Shown piece by piece: positions 36,344-42,867 of a stretch of DNA of 64,000 bases. The notes under the pieces are model-generated. The model was not told the origin of the DNA, made no database searches, and worked only from the letters and a program-made list of their open reading frames with translations. The stretch is from Chitinophagales bacterium (GTDB lineage Bacteria; Bacteroidota; Bacteroidia; Chitinophagales; JADJOU01), in NCBI GenBank assembly GCA_016787225.1, contig JAEUUY010000026.1, positions 62,001-126,000 on the forward strand, written 5' to 3'. The stretch's first letter is position 1. Each line of letters begins with the position of its first letter. Both the position numbers and the translations under genes were made by a program.

Positions 36344-36970
36344 TTGAAATATCAGTATATAGCTATAGAAGGTGTCATAGGTGCTGGTAAAACTACTATT
36401 GCAAAGTACCTTGCAGAACACTTTGAGACAAAATTACTCCTAGAAGAGTTTGAAGACAACCCATTTCTAGCCAAGTTTTATGTAGAAAAAGAAAAATACA
36501 GTTTCCCGTTAGAACTTGCTTTTTTAGCTTCTCGTTACCATCAGGTAAAAAATGAAATTGAAAAAAGAGACTTGTTTCAAGATAATATTGTGAGTGATTT
36601 TGTGTTATATAAATCACTTGTCTTTGCATCCATAAATTTAAAAGGAGATGAACTTGACCTCTATAAAAAACTCTTTCAGATTATGTTTCAGCAAATTCCC
36701 ATTCCAGATTTAACTATTTATATATATCACACGATAGATTCTTTGAGAAAAAACATTATTCAACGAGGACGTGATTATGAAATGAATATTGAAGATAACT
36801 ATTTAGAGCAGCTTAATGCAAACTATTTATCTTATTTCAAACAATTGAGTCAGCATCGCATTGTTATTATAAATGGGAATGAATATGATATTATTGAAAA
36901 ACCGGAAAATTCAGCTAAATTATTACAACTGGTCAATACTGAGTTTCCTCTAGGGATTACGTATTTATAA
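36344..36970 (+). CDS. deoxynucleoside kinase
   Basis: The 208-residue protein belongs to the deoxyadenosine/deoxyguanosine kinase family: P-loop IEGVIGAGKTTIA (8-20), EEFEDNPFLAKFY, and LASRYHQVKNEI. It phosphorylates deoxynucleosides for salvage. The start is a TTG at 36344, since the conserved N-terminus begins immediately and no ATG lies in frame upstream. It follows folK by 59 bases; this folK-dNK pairing is common in the phylum. Confidence 0.9.
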   Translation: MKYQYIAIEGVIGAGKTTIAKYLAEHFETKLLLEEFEDNPFLAKFYVEKEKYSFPLELAFLASRYHQVKNEIEKRDLFQDNIVSDFVLYKSLVFASINLKGDELDLYKKLFQIMFQQIPIPDLTIYIYHTIDSLRKNIIQRGRDYEMNIEDNYLEQLNANYLSYFKQLSQHRIVIINGNEYDIIEKPENSAKLLQLVNTEFPLGITYL

Positions 36971-37015
36971 TTTTCGACTCTATAACTAGTTAATTTAAGT
37001 TTGCTGTTAATTGGA

Positions 37016-37055
37016 ACACAGAGTTTCACAAAGATGGGCACAAAGTTTCACTAAG
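37016..37055. repeat. two imperfect units of a CACAGAG-type intergenic repeat
   Basis: ACACAGAGTTTCACAAAG (37016-37033) is followed by GGCACAAAGTTTCACTAAG (37037-37055), a period of about 22 bases. The words resemble the widespread CACAGAG/TCACAAAG low-complexity repeats seen in many bacterial genomes. It lies between the convergent kinase genes. Confidence 0.55.
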
Positions 37056-37061
37056 TCAATT

Positions 37062-37589
37062 TTATTCTTCCTCGGAACTACCAATCGAATCTTGAATAGA
37101 CTGAAGAACAGAAAGTATCCTAACTTCTCCTATGCCACTGACTAATTCCCAATTTTTATTATAGTAATTGAGTTTCTTTTTAAACTGATTTAGAAGCGAA
37201 TCCCTATCATGTTCATTATTCCTAAGTCCGTCTGAAACCCAAGGAATATCAATATCGAATAGAAAATATTTATCATAAGTGGACTGGTGAATAAAGGTCG
37301 AAATCCAGTTCGGCACTTCGTAACCGAGGAATTCAAGCCAGATTTCAATCGTAATTAATTCTGTATCACAAATGATGACTTTATAAGGATTTAAATCGCA
37401 GATTTCTATTTCTTTTGTGAATTGTTGTTTGGCTATTTCTAAAATATCCTCATAACTATAATTCAATCCTTTTTCAGCTAAAAATTCTCTCGAAACTTCA
37501 GGTACTAACCCCCCCTGAAGCCTTCTTGCTACTTCTTCTGCTGTTGAAGTCTTTCCTGTAGATTCAGGACCTAGAAAAGCAAATTTCAT
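37062..37589 (-). CDS. NadR-like P-loop kinase (AAA_28)
   Basis: The 175-residue protein begins MKFAFLGPESTGKTSTAEEV with P-loop GPESTGKT, then LVPEVSREF, an acidic CDTELITIEIW segment and DIPWVSDGLRNN. This is the ribosylnicotinamide kinase domain of NadR, here without the nucleotidyltransferase or repressor domains. It could phosphorylate nicotinamide riboside for NAD salvage, but stand-alone members are uncharacterised. It is the only gene in its unit, 70 bases after DAHP synthase. Confidence 0.8.
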   Translation of the reverse strand: MKFAFLGPESTGKTSTAEEVARRLQGGLVPEVSREFLAEKGLNYSYEDILEIAKQQFTKEIEICDLNPYKVIICDTELITIEIWLEFLGYEVPNWISTFIHQSTYDKYFLFDIDIPWVSDGLRNNEHDRDSLLNQFKKKLNYYNKNWELVSGIGEVRILSVLQSIQDSIGSSEEE

Positions 37590-37659
37590 TGTGATAGTTT
37601 TGAGTTGGAAGATAAAAGTTACTAGTTATATCCTTGACTATATCAGGTCTGAAATCAAA

Positions 37660-38652
37660 CTAGACTATTTTTCTTCCTACGGCATTTGCTACTTTATCTA
37701 GTGAATTTTTCAAAGTGGAGAATTCCTCAAAATTAAGTTGCTGAGAAGCATCACTCTTAGCATCTTTAGGATTTGGGTGTGTTTCGATAAGCAGCCCATC
37801 GACACCCATAGCCACACAAGCTCTAGTCAAATCAGGCACACCATAGGCATAGCCCATGGCATGACTAGGGTCTAATATAACCGGAAGATTGGTATGCTCT
37901 TTTAAATAAGCTACACCACAAAGATCCAAGGTAAATCTCGTCTTGGTTTCATAGGTTCTTATGCCTCGCTCACACAAGGCTACATTATTATTCCCACCGC
38001 TAAGAATAAATTCAGCACTCTGCACAAATTCCTGTAAAGTAGACCCAAAGCCTCTCTTTAAAACAATAGGTTTTTGAATTTTACTACAAGCGCGCAAAAT
38101 CCCATGATCATACATAGCTTTAGCGCCTATTTGTATAATATCAGTAAACTCGATCACATCCTCGACATGGGTCGCATCTTTGACCTCTGTAATTATCTTC
38201 AATCCATACTTGTCACGCATTTTTGCCAGCAGAATCAAACCCTTATGACCTAATCCTTGAAAGGTATAAGGTGAAGTGCGTGGCTTATAGCACCCAGCTC
38301 TCAACACCTTGACGCCTTGTGAAACACAAAACTGTGCTACGGCATCGATCTGCTCTTCTGACTCTACGCTGCATGGACCAGTGATCATCAGCGTATGATT
38401 CGAAGCACCGCCTATAACTAAATCATTACTAAATGCTATTTCTCTAGTACGATAGATATATTTTCTACTAGCTAGCTGGATATCAGAGTCCATAGGATAG
38501 CTTGCTATGATATCATCTTTATGGCTTTCATCTGCCTCTTTGACAGCAGAAGGCGTTATCAAGACATAATGGTCCTTTTCTTCTAAAGAATAGGCTCTGT
38601 AAAAATCTTGTAAGGCGGCAATATTTGCTTTTTTCTGTACGTGAAGTATCAT
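37660..38652 (-). CDS. aroF: 3-deoxy-7-phosphoheptulonate (DAHP) synthase, type I-beta
   Basis: The 330-residue enzyme condenses PEP with erythrose-4-phosphate, the first step of the shikimate pathway. The N-terminal ~70 residues form a ferredoxin-like extension, followed by the barrel with MITGPCSVESEEQ, RAGCYKPRTSPYTFQG, IGAKAMYDH, KRGFGSTLQEF and DPSHAMGY (metal ligand His). The layout matches the Thermotoga-type enzyme. It stands alone with a promoter box about 70 bases upstream. Confidence 0.93.
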   Translation of the reverse strand: MILHVQKKANIAALQDFYRAYSLEEKDHYVLITPSAVKEADESHKDDIIASYPMDSDIQLASRKYIYRTREIAFSNDLVIGGASNHTLMITGPCSVESEEQIDAVAQFCVSQGVKVLRAGCYKPRTSPYTFQGLGHKGLILLAKMRDKYGLKIITEVKDATHVEDVIEFTDIIQIGAKAMYDHGILRACSKIQKPIVLKRGFGSTLQEFVQSAEFILSGGNNNVALCERGIRTYETKTRFTLDLCGVAYLKEHTNLPVILDPSHAMGYAYGVPDLTRACVAMGVDGLLIETHPNPKDAKSDASQQLNFEEFSTLKNSLDKVANAVGRKIV

Positions 38653-38720
38653 GGAATTTAATTAATAATGAGCAATTAATAATTAATAGTGATTTTAATT
38701 ATGATCGATTTTAGTCCTAG

Positions 38721-38728
38721 CAAATGTA
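38721..38728 (-). promoter_or_regulatory. -7 box TACATTTG upstream of DAHP synthase
   Basis: On the minus strand TACATTTG lies 68 bases before the ATG at 38652, in a 144-base spacer that otherwise holds AT-rich filler. This would give one of the longer leaders in the window. No attenuator-like hairpin was seen. Confidence 0.4.
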
Positions 38729-38796
38729 TTTTTAATTTCGCTAAGAGAAGCTAATTTCAGTTTATTTTTAGGTATTTAAAGGTCATTAACAATTAG

Positions 38797-39801
38797 TTAA
38801 TCTTCTCTTAAAAGTTTGTGAAACGAAACGGCTCCCTTTAACAGTCGGTTCGAGTCTACTACAGGCAGAACTAAGATTGGGAAGTTAATTTTTTGTATAT
38901 ATTCTAACATATCTGAAGTGGAATCCGATTCTAGAATGCACTTTGGATTTCGATTCACAAATTCCTGAATAGTCATATCGTAACTAAACTTACCTTCGAT
39001 TAGAACTCTGCGAATATCCGCATTCGAAATTACCCCTTCTAAGGCTCCATTCTCGTTGACATAAAATGCTATTCCTAGCTTATGTTTTTGAATAATTGTC
39101 AATAAGTCTACGACCCTTGTTTTTTCAGTGACTATTGGTAAATTCTCTAAGGCAATACAAAAATCTACAACATGATATTCTGATCGCACATGATTACTTC
39201 TAATCTTCAAAATAGCTTGAGCCATATTTTCGTGATTGAGTAGATAAGAGCCTACCACAGCACTTTGCACCCCTATGAGTCGCAATATATAAGAAATTTC
39301 GTGGTTAACACCGCCATCTACACACCATTGGATATTAGGAAATTTATGTACGAGATGAGAAATAATCGCAAAATGATTTTTGTCAAAACGACCTCCACTT
39401 ACCCCTGGAGTTGTCATCATCAATAATACAAAATCTACCTGATTTTCATACTGTGCTATCGTTTCTTCTAATTTAGGATGACCCACCATAATAGCCAATC
39501 CCAGTTCTTTATTTTCCAGCTTAGGAAAATCAAATTGACCTTCGATCTCCTCTATCTGAAAAGCGACTCTACGAATATTATCTCGCCCTAATTCGGGGGA
39601 AAAATCTGCTGGATTTTTTGTTATAATATGCAAGTCAACGGGAGTCTCTGAAACTTTTTTTAAGCTGTCAATATCTGCAAATACTGAGAAATCCTCTCGA
39701 CTATCGATATGCCAATAATCCACCATATACGGCTCCAACTCCTTAGCAGCATCTATCAAACTTGATTGTTTGCTCGAATATAAACTGGCGGATAATTTCA
39801 A
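38797..39801 (-). CDS. ribulose-phosphate-3-epimerase-like domain fused to two CBS domains
   Basis: The 334-residue protein has an N-terminal TIM barrel (1-205) like ribulose-5-phosphate 3-epimerase. The metal ligands H31, D33 (in YWHIDS), H58 (VDLHII) and D162 (CVDGGVN) are all in place, and MMTTPGVSGGRF (128-139) matches the phosphate-binding loop. Residues 220-334 form a tandem CBS pair (GVISNADIRRVL and the C-terminal GAVSFHKLL). CBS modules usually sense nucleotides. The barrel diverges at the VMDG motif, so the substrate may differ. Possibly a sugar-phosphate epimerase under ligand control; function is inferred. Confidence 0.75.
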   Translation of the reverse strand: MKLSASLYSSKQSSLIDAAKELEPYMVDYWHIDSREDFSVFADIDSLKKVSETPVDLHIITKNPADFSPELGRDNIRRVAFQIEEIEGQFDFPKLENKELGLAIMVGHPKLEETIAQYENQVDFVLLMMTTPGVSGGRFDKNHFAIISHLVHKFPNIQWCVDGGVNHEISYILRLIGVQSAVVGSYLLNHENMAQAILKIRSNHVRSEYHVVDFCIALENLPIVTEKTRVVDLLTIIQKHKLGIAFYVNENGALEGVISNADIRRVLIEGKFSYDMTIQEFVNRNPKCILESDSTSDMLEYIQKINFPILVLPVVDSNRLLKGAVSFHKLLRED

Positions 39802-39832
39802 TACTTAGGTTTTAGAATTTAAAAACACATAC

Positions 39833-39840
39833 CAAATGTA
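39833..39840 (-). promoter_or_regulatory. -7 box TACATTTG of the epimerase-CBS gene
   Basis: On the minus strand TACATTTG lies 31 bases before the ATG at 39801. It sits just downstream of the rplY terminator, so the gene is a separate transcription unit. Confidence 0.5.
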
Positions 39841-39903
39841 CATATTTTTTTTTGCTTCTTGACTTCCAAGAAAGCCAAAAACAAATGAATGGGTTCTTGG
39901 GAT

Positions 39904-39933
39904 AAAAAAAGCTACCCACAAAGGAGTAGCTTT
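39904..39933 (-). terminator. intrinsic terminator of the rpsP-prs-rplY operon
   Basis: Read on the minus strand, AAAGCTAC (39926-39933) pairs with GTAGCTTT (39908-39915) around a ten-base loop and runs into further T residues (39904-39907). It lies 22 bases after the rplY stop. Confidence 0.85.
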
Positions 39934-39954
39934 ATAAAAACAAAATTAGAATTC

Positions 39955-40539
39955 TTATTTTCCTGCTGCAGCTGCGGCGGTCTGTGCGCTTCTCAATGCT
40001 CTAGGGATAGAGATAGAGATGATAGGAATAGCCGGTGCATTTAATATTTCCCAACCATTCGTCACAATATCTCTTACTCTCAGAGACTTTCCAAGCTCCA
40101 ATGGAGTGACATCCACCTCTACGAATGTAGGTATCTTATCGGCATCAGCCTTGATCTTAATTTTTCTCAATTTAATTTCCAATTTACCACCTGCTTGCTG
40201 GCCTTTAGAGAAGCCTTTAGCTATGATAGGAATTTCTGTCTTCACTTTCTTTCCGGCAGATAGCTCCTGAAAGTCGATATGAATCATGCTATCAGTAACT
40301 GGATGAAACTGAATTTCTTTGACGATAGCTTTTTTTACCTGTCCAGCTATATTGATTTCAAATATCTTAAATTTATCTGTATAAATTCCTTTCTTCAAAG
40401 GATTATATTCTACAGTAAAAGAGATATTCTCACCACCGCCGTATAGATTACATGGTACTAGGTCGCCATTACGCACTGCTTTGGTGGCTTTTTTCCCGAT
40501 TTGCTCTCTTTTTTGAGCCTCTAATTTTACGATTTCCAT
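39955..40539 (-). CDS. rplY: 50S ribosomal protein L25 / general stress protein Ctc
   Basis: The 194-residue protein is the long (Ctc/TL5-type) form of L25, which binds 5S rRNA. The N-terminal domain includes VRNGDLVPCNLYGGGENI and HPVTDSMIHIDF; the C-terminal beta domain includes VEVDVTPLELGKSLRVRDI. It ends in an Ala-rich tail. Its ATG directly follows the prs stop with no gap, so it is translationally coupled to it. Confidence 0.95.
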   Translation of the reverse strand: MEIVKLEAQKREQIGKKATKAVRNGDLVPCNLYGGGENISFTVEYNPLKKGIYTDKFKIFEINIAGQVKKAIVKEIQFHPVTDSMIHIDFQELSAGKKVKTEIPIIAKGFSKGQQAGGKLEIKLRKIKIKADADKIPTFVEVDVTPLELGKSLRVRDIVTNGWEILNAPAIPIISISIPRALRSAQTAAAAAGK

Positions 40540-41493
40540 TTATGATGATTTTAATGTGTTTTTAATAAATAATGAATGAATTGATTTGTACTGAAAGGTA
40601 CTTTCTATCGCGCTGGCAAATAAATCCGCCACCGTGATTACTTTTACTTTTTTACTTTCTTTTTTGAGTGGAATAGTATCCGAAACGGCTAATTCTACTA
40701 AGGACGAATTTTCTACATTCTCATAAGCCTTACCACTTAAGACCGGGTGGGTACACATAGCTCTCACACTCTTAGCTCCTTTTTCCATGATAAGGTCTGC
40801 AGCCTTGCACAAGGTATTTCCCGTATCAATAATGTCATCTACCAGAATGACATTTTTTCCGCTGACATCACCTATAAGAGTCATTTCTGCTACTTCATTG
40901 TGCTTCTTTCTATACTTATCGCAGATGACCATTTCACAGTTAAACTGCTGTGCATAGAATCTAGCCCGTTTGGTACTTCCTACGTCTGGCGCTGCTATAC
41001 AGAGATCATCTAGATTCAGACTAGATATATAAGGTATAAAAATTGAAGACCCAAAAAGGTGATCCAAAGGAATATCAAAAAAGCCTTGAATCTGATCTGC
41101 ATGCACATCCATGGTCATGACTCTACTGGCTCCTGCTACCGTCAAGAGGTCTGCCACAAGCTTGGATGCAATACTCACACGTGGTCTGTCTTTTCTATCC
41201 TGTCTAGCATAGCCATAATAAGGCATTACGACTGTGATATATCTTGCCGAAGCTCTTTTACAGGCATCTACAAGCATCAGAAGCTCCATAAGGTTATCTG
41301 ATGGCTGAAAAGTAGATTGAATGATAAAAACGTGATGTCCTCTGATAGAATCATTGATCACTGGCTGGAACTCTCCATCACTAAACTGATTGACTATGAC
41401 ATCACATAAAGGGATGTTCATAATCTTGGATATAGACTCCGATAGGGTTTTAGATCCTCGACCACTAATCAATTTGACTTCCGTTTCCTGCAT
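40540..41493 (-). CDS. prs: ribose-phosphate pyrophosphokinase
   Basis: The 317-residue enzyme makes PRPP from ribose-5-phosphate and ATP. Recognisable segments are SDGEFQPVINDSIRG, MPYYGYARQDRKDRPR (ATP-binding flexible loop region), MDVHADQIQGFFDIP, and the PRPP-binding motif VILVDDIIDTGNTLCKA. It lies between rpsP (24-base gap) and rplY (no gap) in one operon. The prs-rplY pairing is widespread in bacteria. Confidence 0.97.
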   Translation of the reverse strand: MQETEVKLISGRGSKTLSESISKIMNIPLCDVIVNQFSDGEFQPVINDSIRGHHVFIIQSTFQPSDNLMELLMLVDACKRASARYITVVMPYYGYARQDRKDRPRVSIASKLVADLLTVAGASRVMTMDVHADQIQGFFDIPLDHLFGSSIFIPYISSLNLDDLCIAAPDVGSTKRARFYAQQFNCEMVICDKYRKKHNEVAEMTLIGDVSGKNVILVDDIIDTGNTLCKAADLIMEKGAKSVRAMCTHPVLSGKAYENVENSSLVELAVSDTIPLKKESKKVKVITVADLFASAIESTFQYKSIHSLFIKNTLKSS

Positions 41494-41517
41494 TTCAGAG
41501 AACTAGTTTATGAAAAA

Positions 41518-42075
41518 TTATTCCGCAGGAGTCTCTGCTGTTTCCTCAGCAGCAGCCTCTGCTTCAGGAGTTTCAGCTACCTCTGCTTCTGCTGTTTCAG
41601 CTGGAGTTTCTTCGGCTGGCTTAGCTGCCTCTTCTAGTTTCTTAGCGTATTCTTCTTTTTTCTTAGTCTCCTCTGCCAAAGCTGCTGCTTTTTTAGCTGC
41701 CTTTGACTTAGCTACTTGTTCTATGTGAGCCTCTACAGACTTTTCCTTACCTGCTAGCCATTCTTGCAATTTGGTTTCCATTTCTTGCTCTGTAAGAGCA
41801 CCTTTTCGAACACCTCTTGCTAGGTGCTTTTTGTAAAGAACGCCTTTGTAGGAAAGTATTCTCGCACAGGTGTCCGAAGGCTCAGCGCCTTTCATGACCC
41901 AGTCGAATGCTTTGTCAAAGTCGATGTCTATGGTGGCAGGAACGGTCAATGGATTGTAGTTACCGATACGATCGATAAATTTACCATCTCTCTTCGCTCT
42001 GCTGTCTGCTACTACGATGTAGTAATACGGTCTTTTACTTCTACCGTGTCTTTGTAATCTGATTTTTGTTGCCAT
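41518..42075 (-). CDS. rpsP: 30S ribosomal protein S16 with long Ala/Glu tail
   Basis: The first ~85 residues are classical S16 (IRLQRHGRSKRPYYYIVVADSR, FIDRIGNYNP). The remaining ~100 residues are a low-complexity extension: a Lys/Glu/Ala helix followed by an Ala/Glu/Pro/Thr tail (for example PAEETPAETAEAEVA). Such extensions occur in other Bacteroidota S16 proteins; their role is unknown. It is the first gene of the rpsP-prs-rplY operon and has a promoter box about 50 bases upstream. Confidence 0.96.
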   Translation of the reverse strand: MATKIRLQRHGRSKRPYYYIVVADSRAKRDGKFIDRIGNYNPLTVPATIDIDFDKAFDWVMKGAEPSDTCARILSYKGVLYKKHLARGVRKGALTEQEMETKLQEWLAGKEKSVEAHIEQVAKSKAAKKAAALAEETKKKEEYAKKLEEAAKPAEETPAETAEAEVAETPEAEAAAEETAETPAE

Positions 42076-42124
42076 TTAACTTGAAAATTAATTAAAAGTT
42101 AGTGAATAAATTTTTTAAGGAGTG

Positions 42125-42132
42125 CAAAGGTA
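42125..42132 (-). promoter_or_regulatory. -7 box TACCTTTG of rpsP
   Basis: On the minus strand TACCTTTG lies 49 bases before the rpsP ATG, predicting a leader of about 45 bases. This is longer than most leaders in the window, as might be expected for a ribosomal-protein operon. Confidence 0.5.
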
Positions 42133-42262
42133 GATAGAAAAATTTAAAAAGTATTGGAAATAAGACAAGTATTTAAGATTTGGGGATAAATGTAAGCTGG
42201 GAATTTTAAAATTAAAAACTCAAGTCTCTGCTCTATTCATTGAATTTCTTACATTTATCCCA

Positions 42263-42345
42263 AATTCCGCATTAGAAAATGCTGAATCGATTGAATCATA
42301 AAGTTCGACACGTTGTGGCTTCTAATGATTAATCTGGGATTAATT
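42263..42345. repeat. dispersed intergenic repeat, copy A
   Basis: The segment from 42284 (GAATCGATTGAATCATA onward, about 50 bases) is nearly identical to copy B at 45821. The preceding part from 42263 (ATTCCGCATT, NGAA loop, AATGC) is shared with copy C at 60730. It lies between rpsP and a decayed toxin gene. The left part can form a small GCATT/AATGC hairpin. Confidence 0.7.
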
Positions 42346-42574
42346 ATAATGCAATGACATCTACAAGTAGTTTTTGATCGAAAATATCATAAATGATTCT
42401 ATAATCCCCTACTCTAACCCTATATCCAGGACGACTTTTTAACTTCTTATAACCTGATGGTCGAGGATTGTCTCCTAAGTCTGATATTTAATCTAGTATT
42501 GGCTGTACAATTTTGTCCGAAAGTTTATCTAATTGTTTTTCTGCTTTTCTAGATAAAACAATGGTATATCTCAT
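42344..42574 (-). pseudogene. RelE/ParE-type toxin gene, fossil
   Basis: The locus has the family's length (about 76 codons) and its C-terminal signature GYRVRVGDYRIIYDI, the core strand region of RelE/ParE toxins. It is broken, with about one break visible, and the rest of the sequence is well preserved, so the decay looks recent. It overlaps the intact antitoxin gene by 4 bases, in the usual antitoxin-first order. Treated as a fossil. Confidence 0.8.
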
Positions 42575-42777
42575 TTTTTTACCTTTCTTTTTTTCAAGTA
42601 ATCAGAAAACATTACACGATCTCCATTATCCTCTTTTTTAGCTTCATCATACAACTTAACATCTTCTAAACTTTCTAGTTCTTCTATCAATTTATCGAAC
42701 TCATCTTGAGGGAGAAGCACAAATTCCTTTTTCTTAGAATGATTGATGGTAATACGCTGTGGATTTAAGGTAATCAC
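42571..42777 (-). CDS. Phd/YefM-like antitoxin, partner of a decayed toxin
   Basis: The 68-residue protein (ITLNPQRITINHSKKKEFVLLPQDEFDKLIEELE, then an acidic DVKLYDEAKKEDNGD tail) fits the short Phd/YefM-like antitoxins that precede RelE/ParE toxins. The frame is intact although its toxin partner is a fossil. It may still bind its operator or buffer toxins of other loci. No promoter box was found with confidence. Confidence 0.7.
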   Translation of the reverse strand: MITLNPQRITINHSKKKEFVLLPQDEFDKLIEELESLEDVKLYDEAKKEDNGDRVMFSDYLKKRKVKK

Positions 42778-42867
42778 TTCAAAACTGTTTTATATAATGT
42801 AAAGACAAAAAATAGTTTAGAATAGTTCCTATTCATACGAAGGGTATCTGAGATGATGAACACTCCC

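Noticed and set aside
38840-38870. GGTTCGAGTC resembling a tRNA T-arm
   Set aside because: It lies inside the epimerase-CBS gene and no acceptor, D-arm or anticodon stem can be arranged around it.
41510-41728. Ala/Ser/Val-rich plus-strand frame of 72 codons
   Set aside because: It is the antisense shadow of the low-complexity Ala/Glu tail of rpsP.
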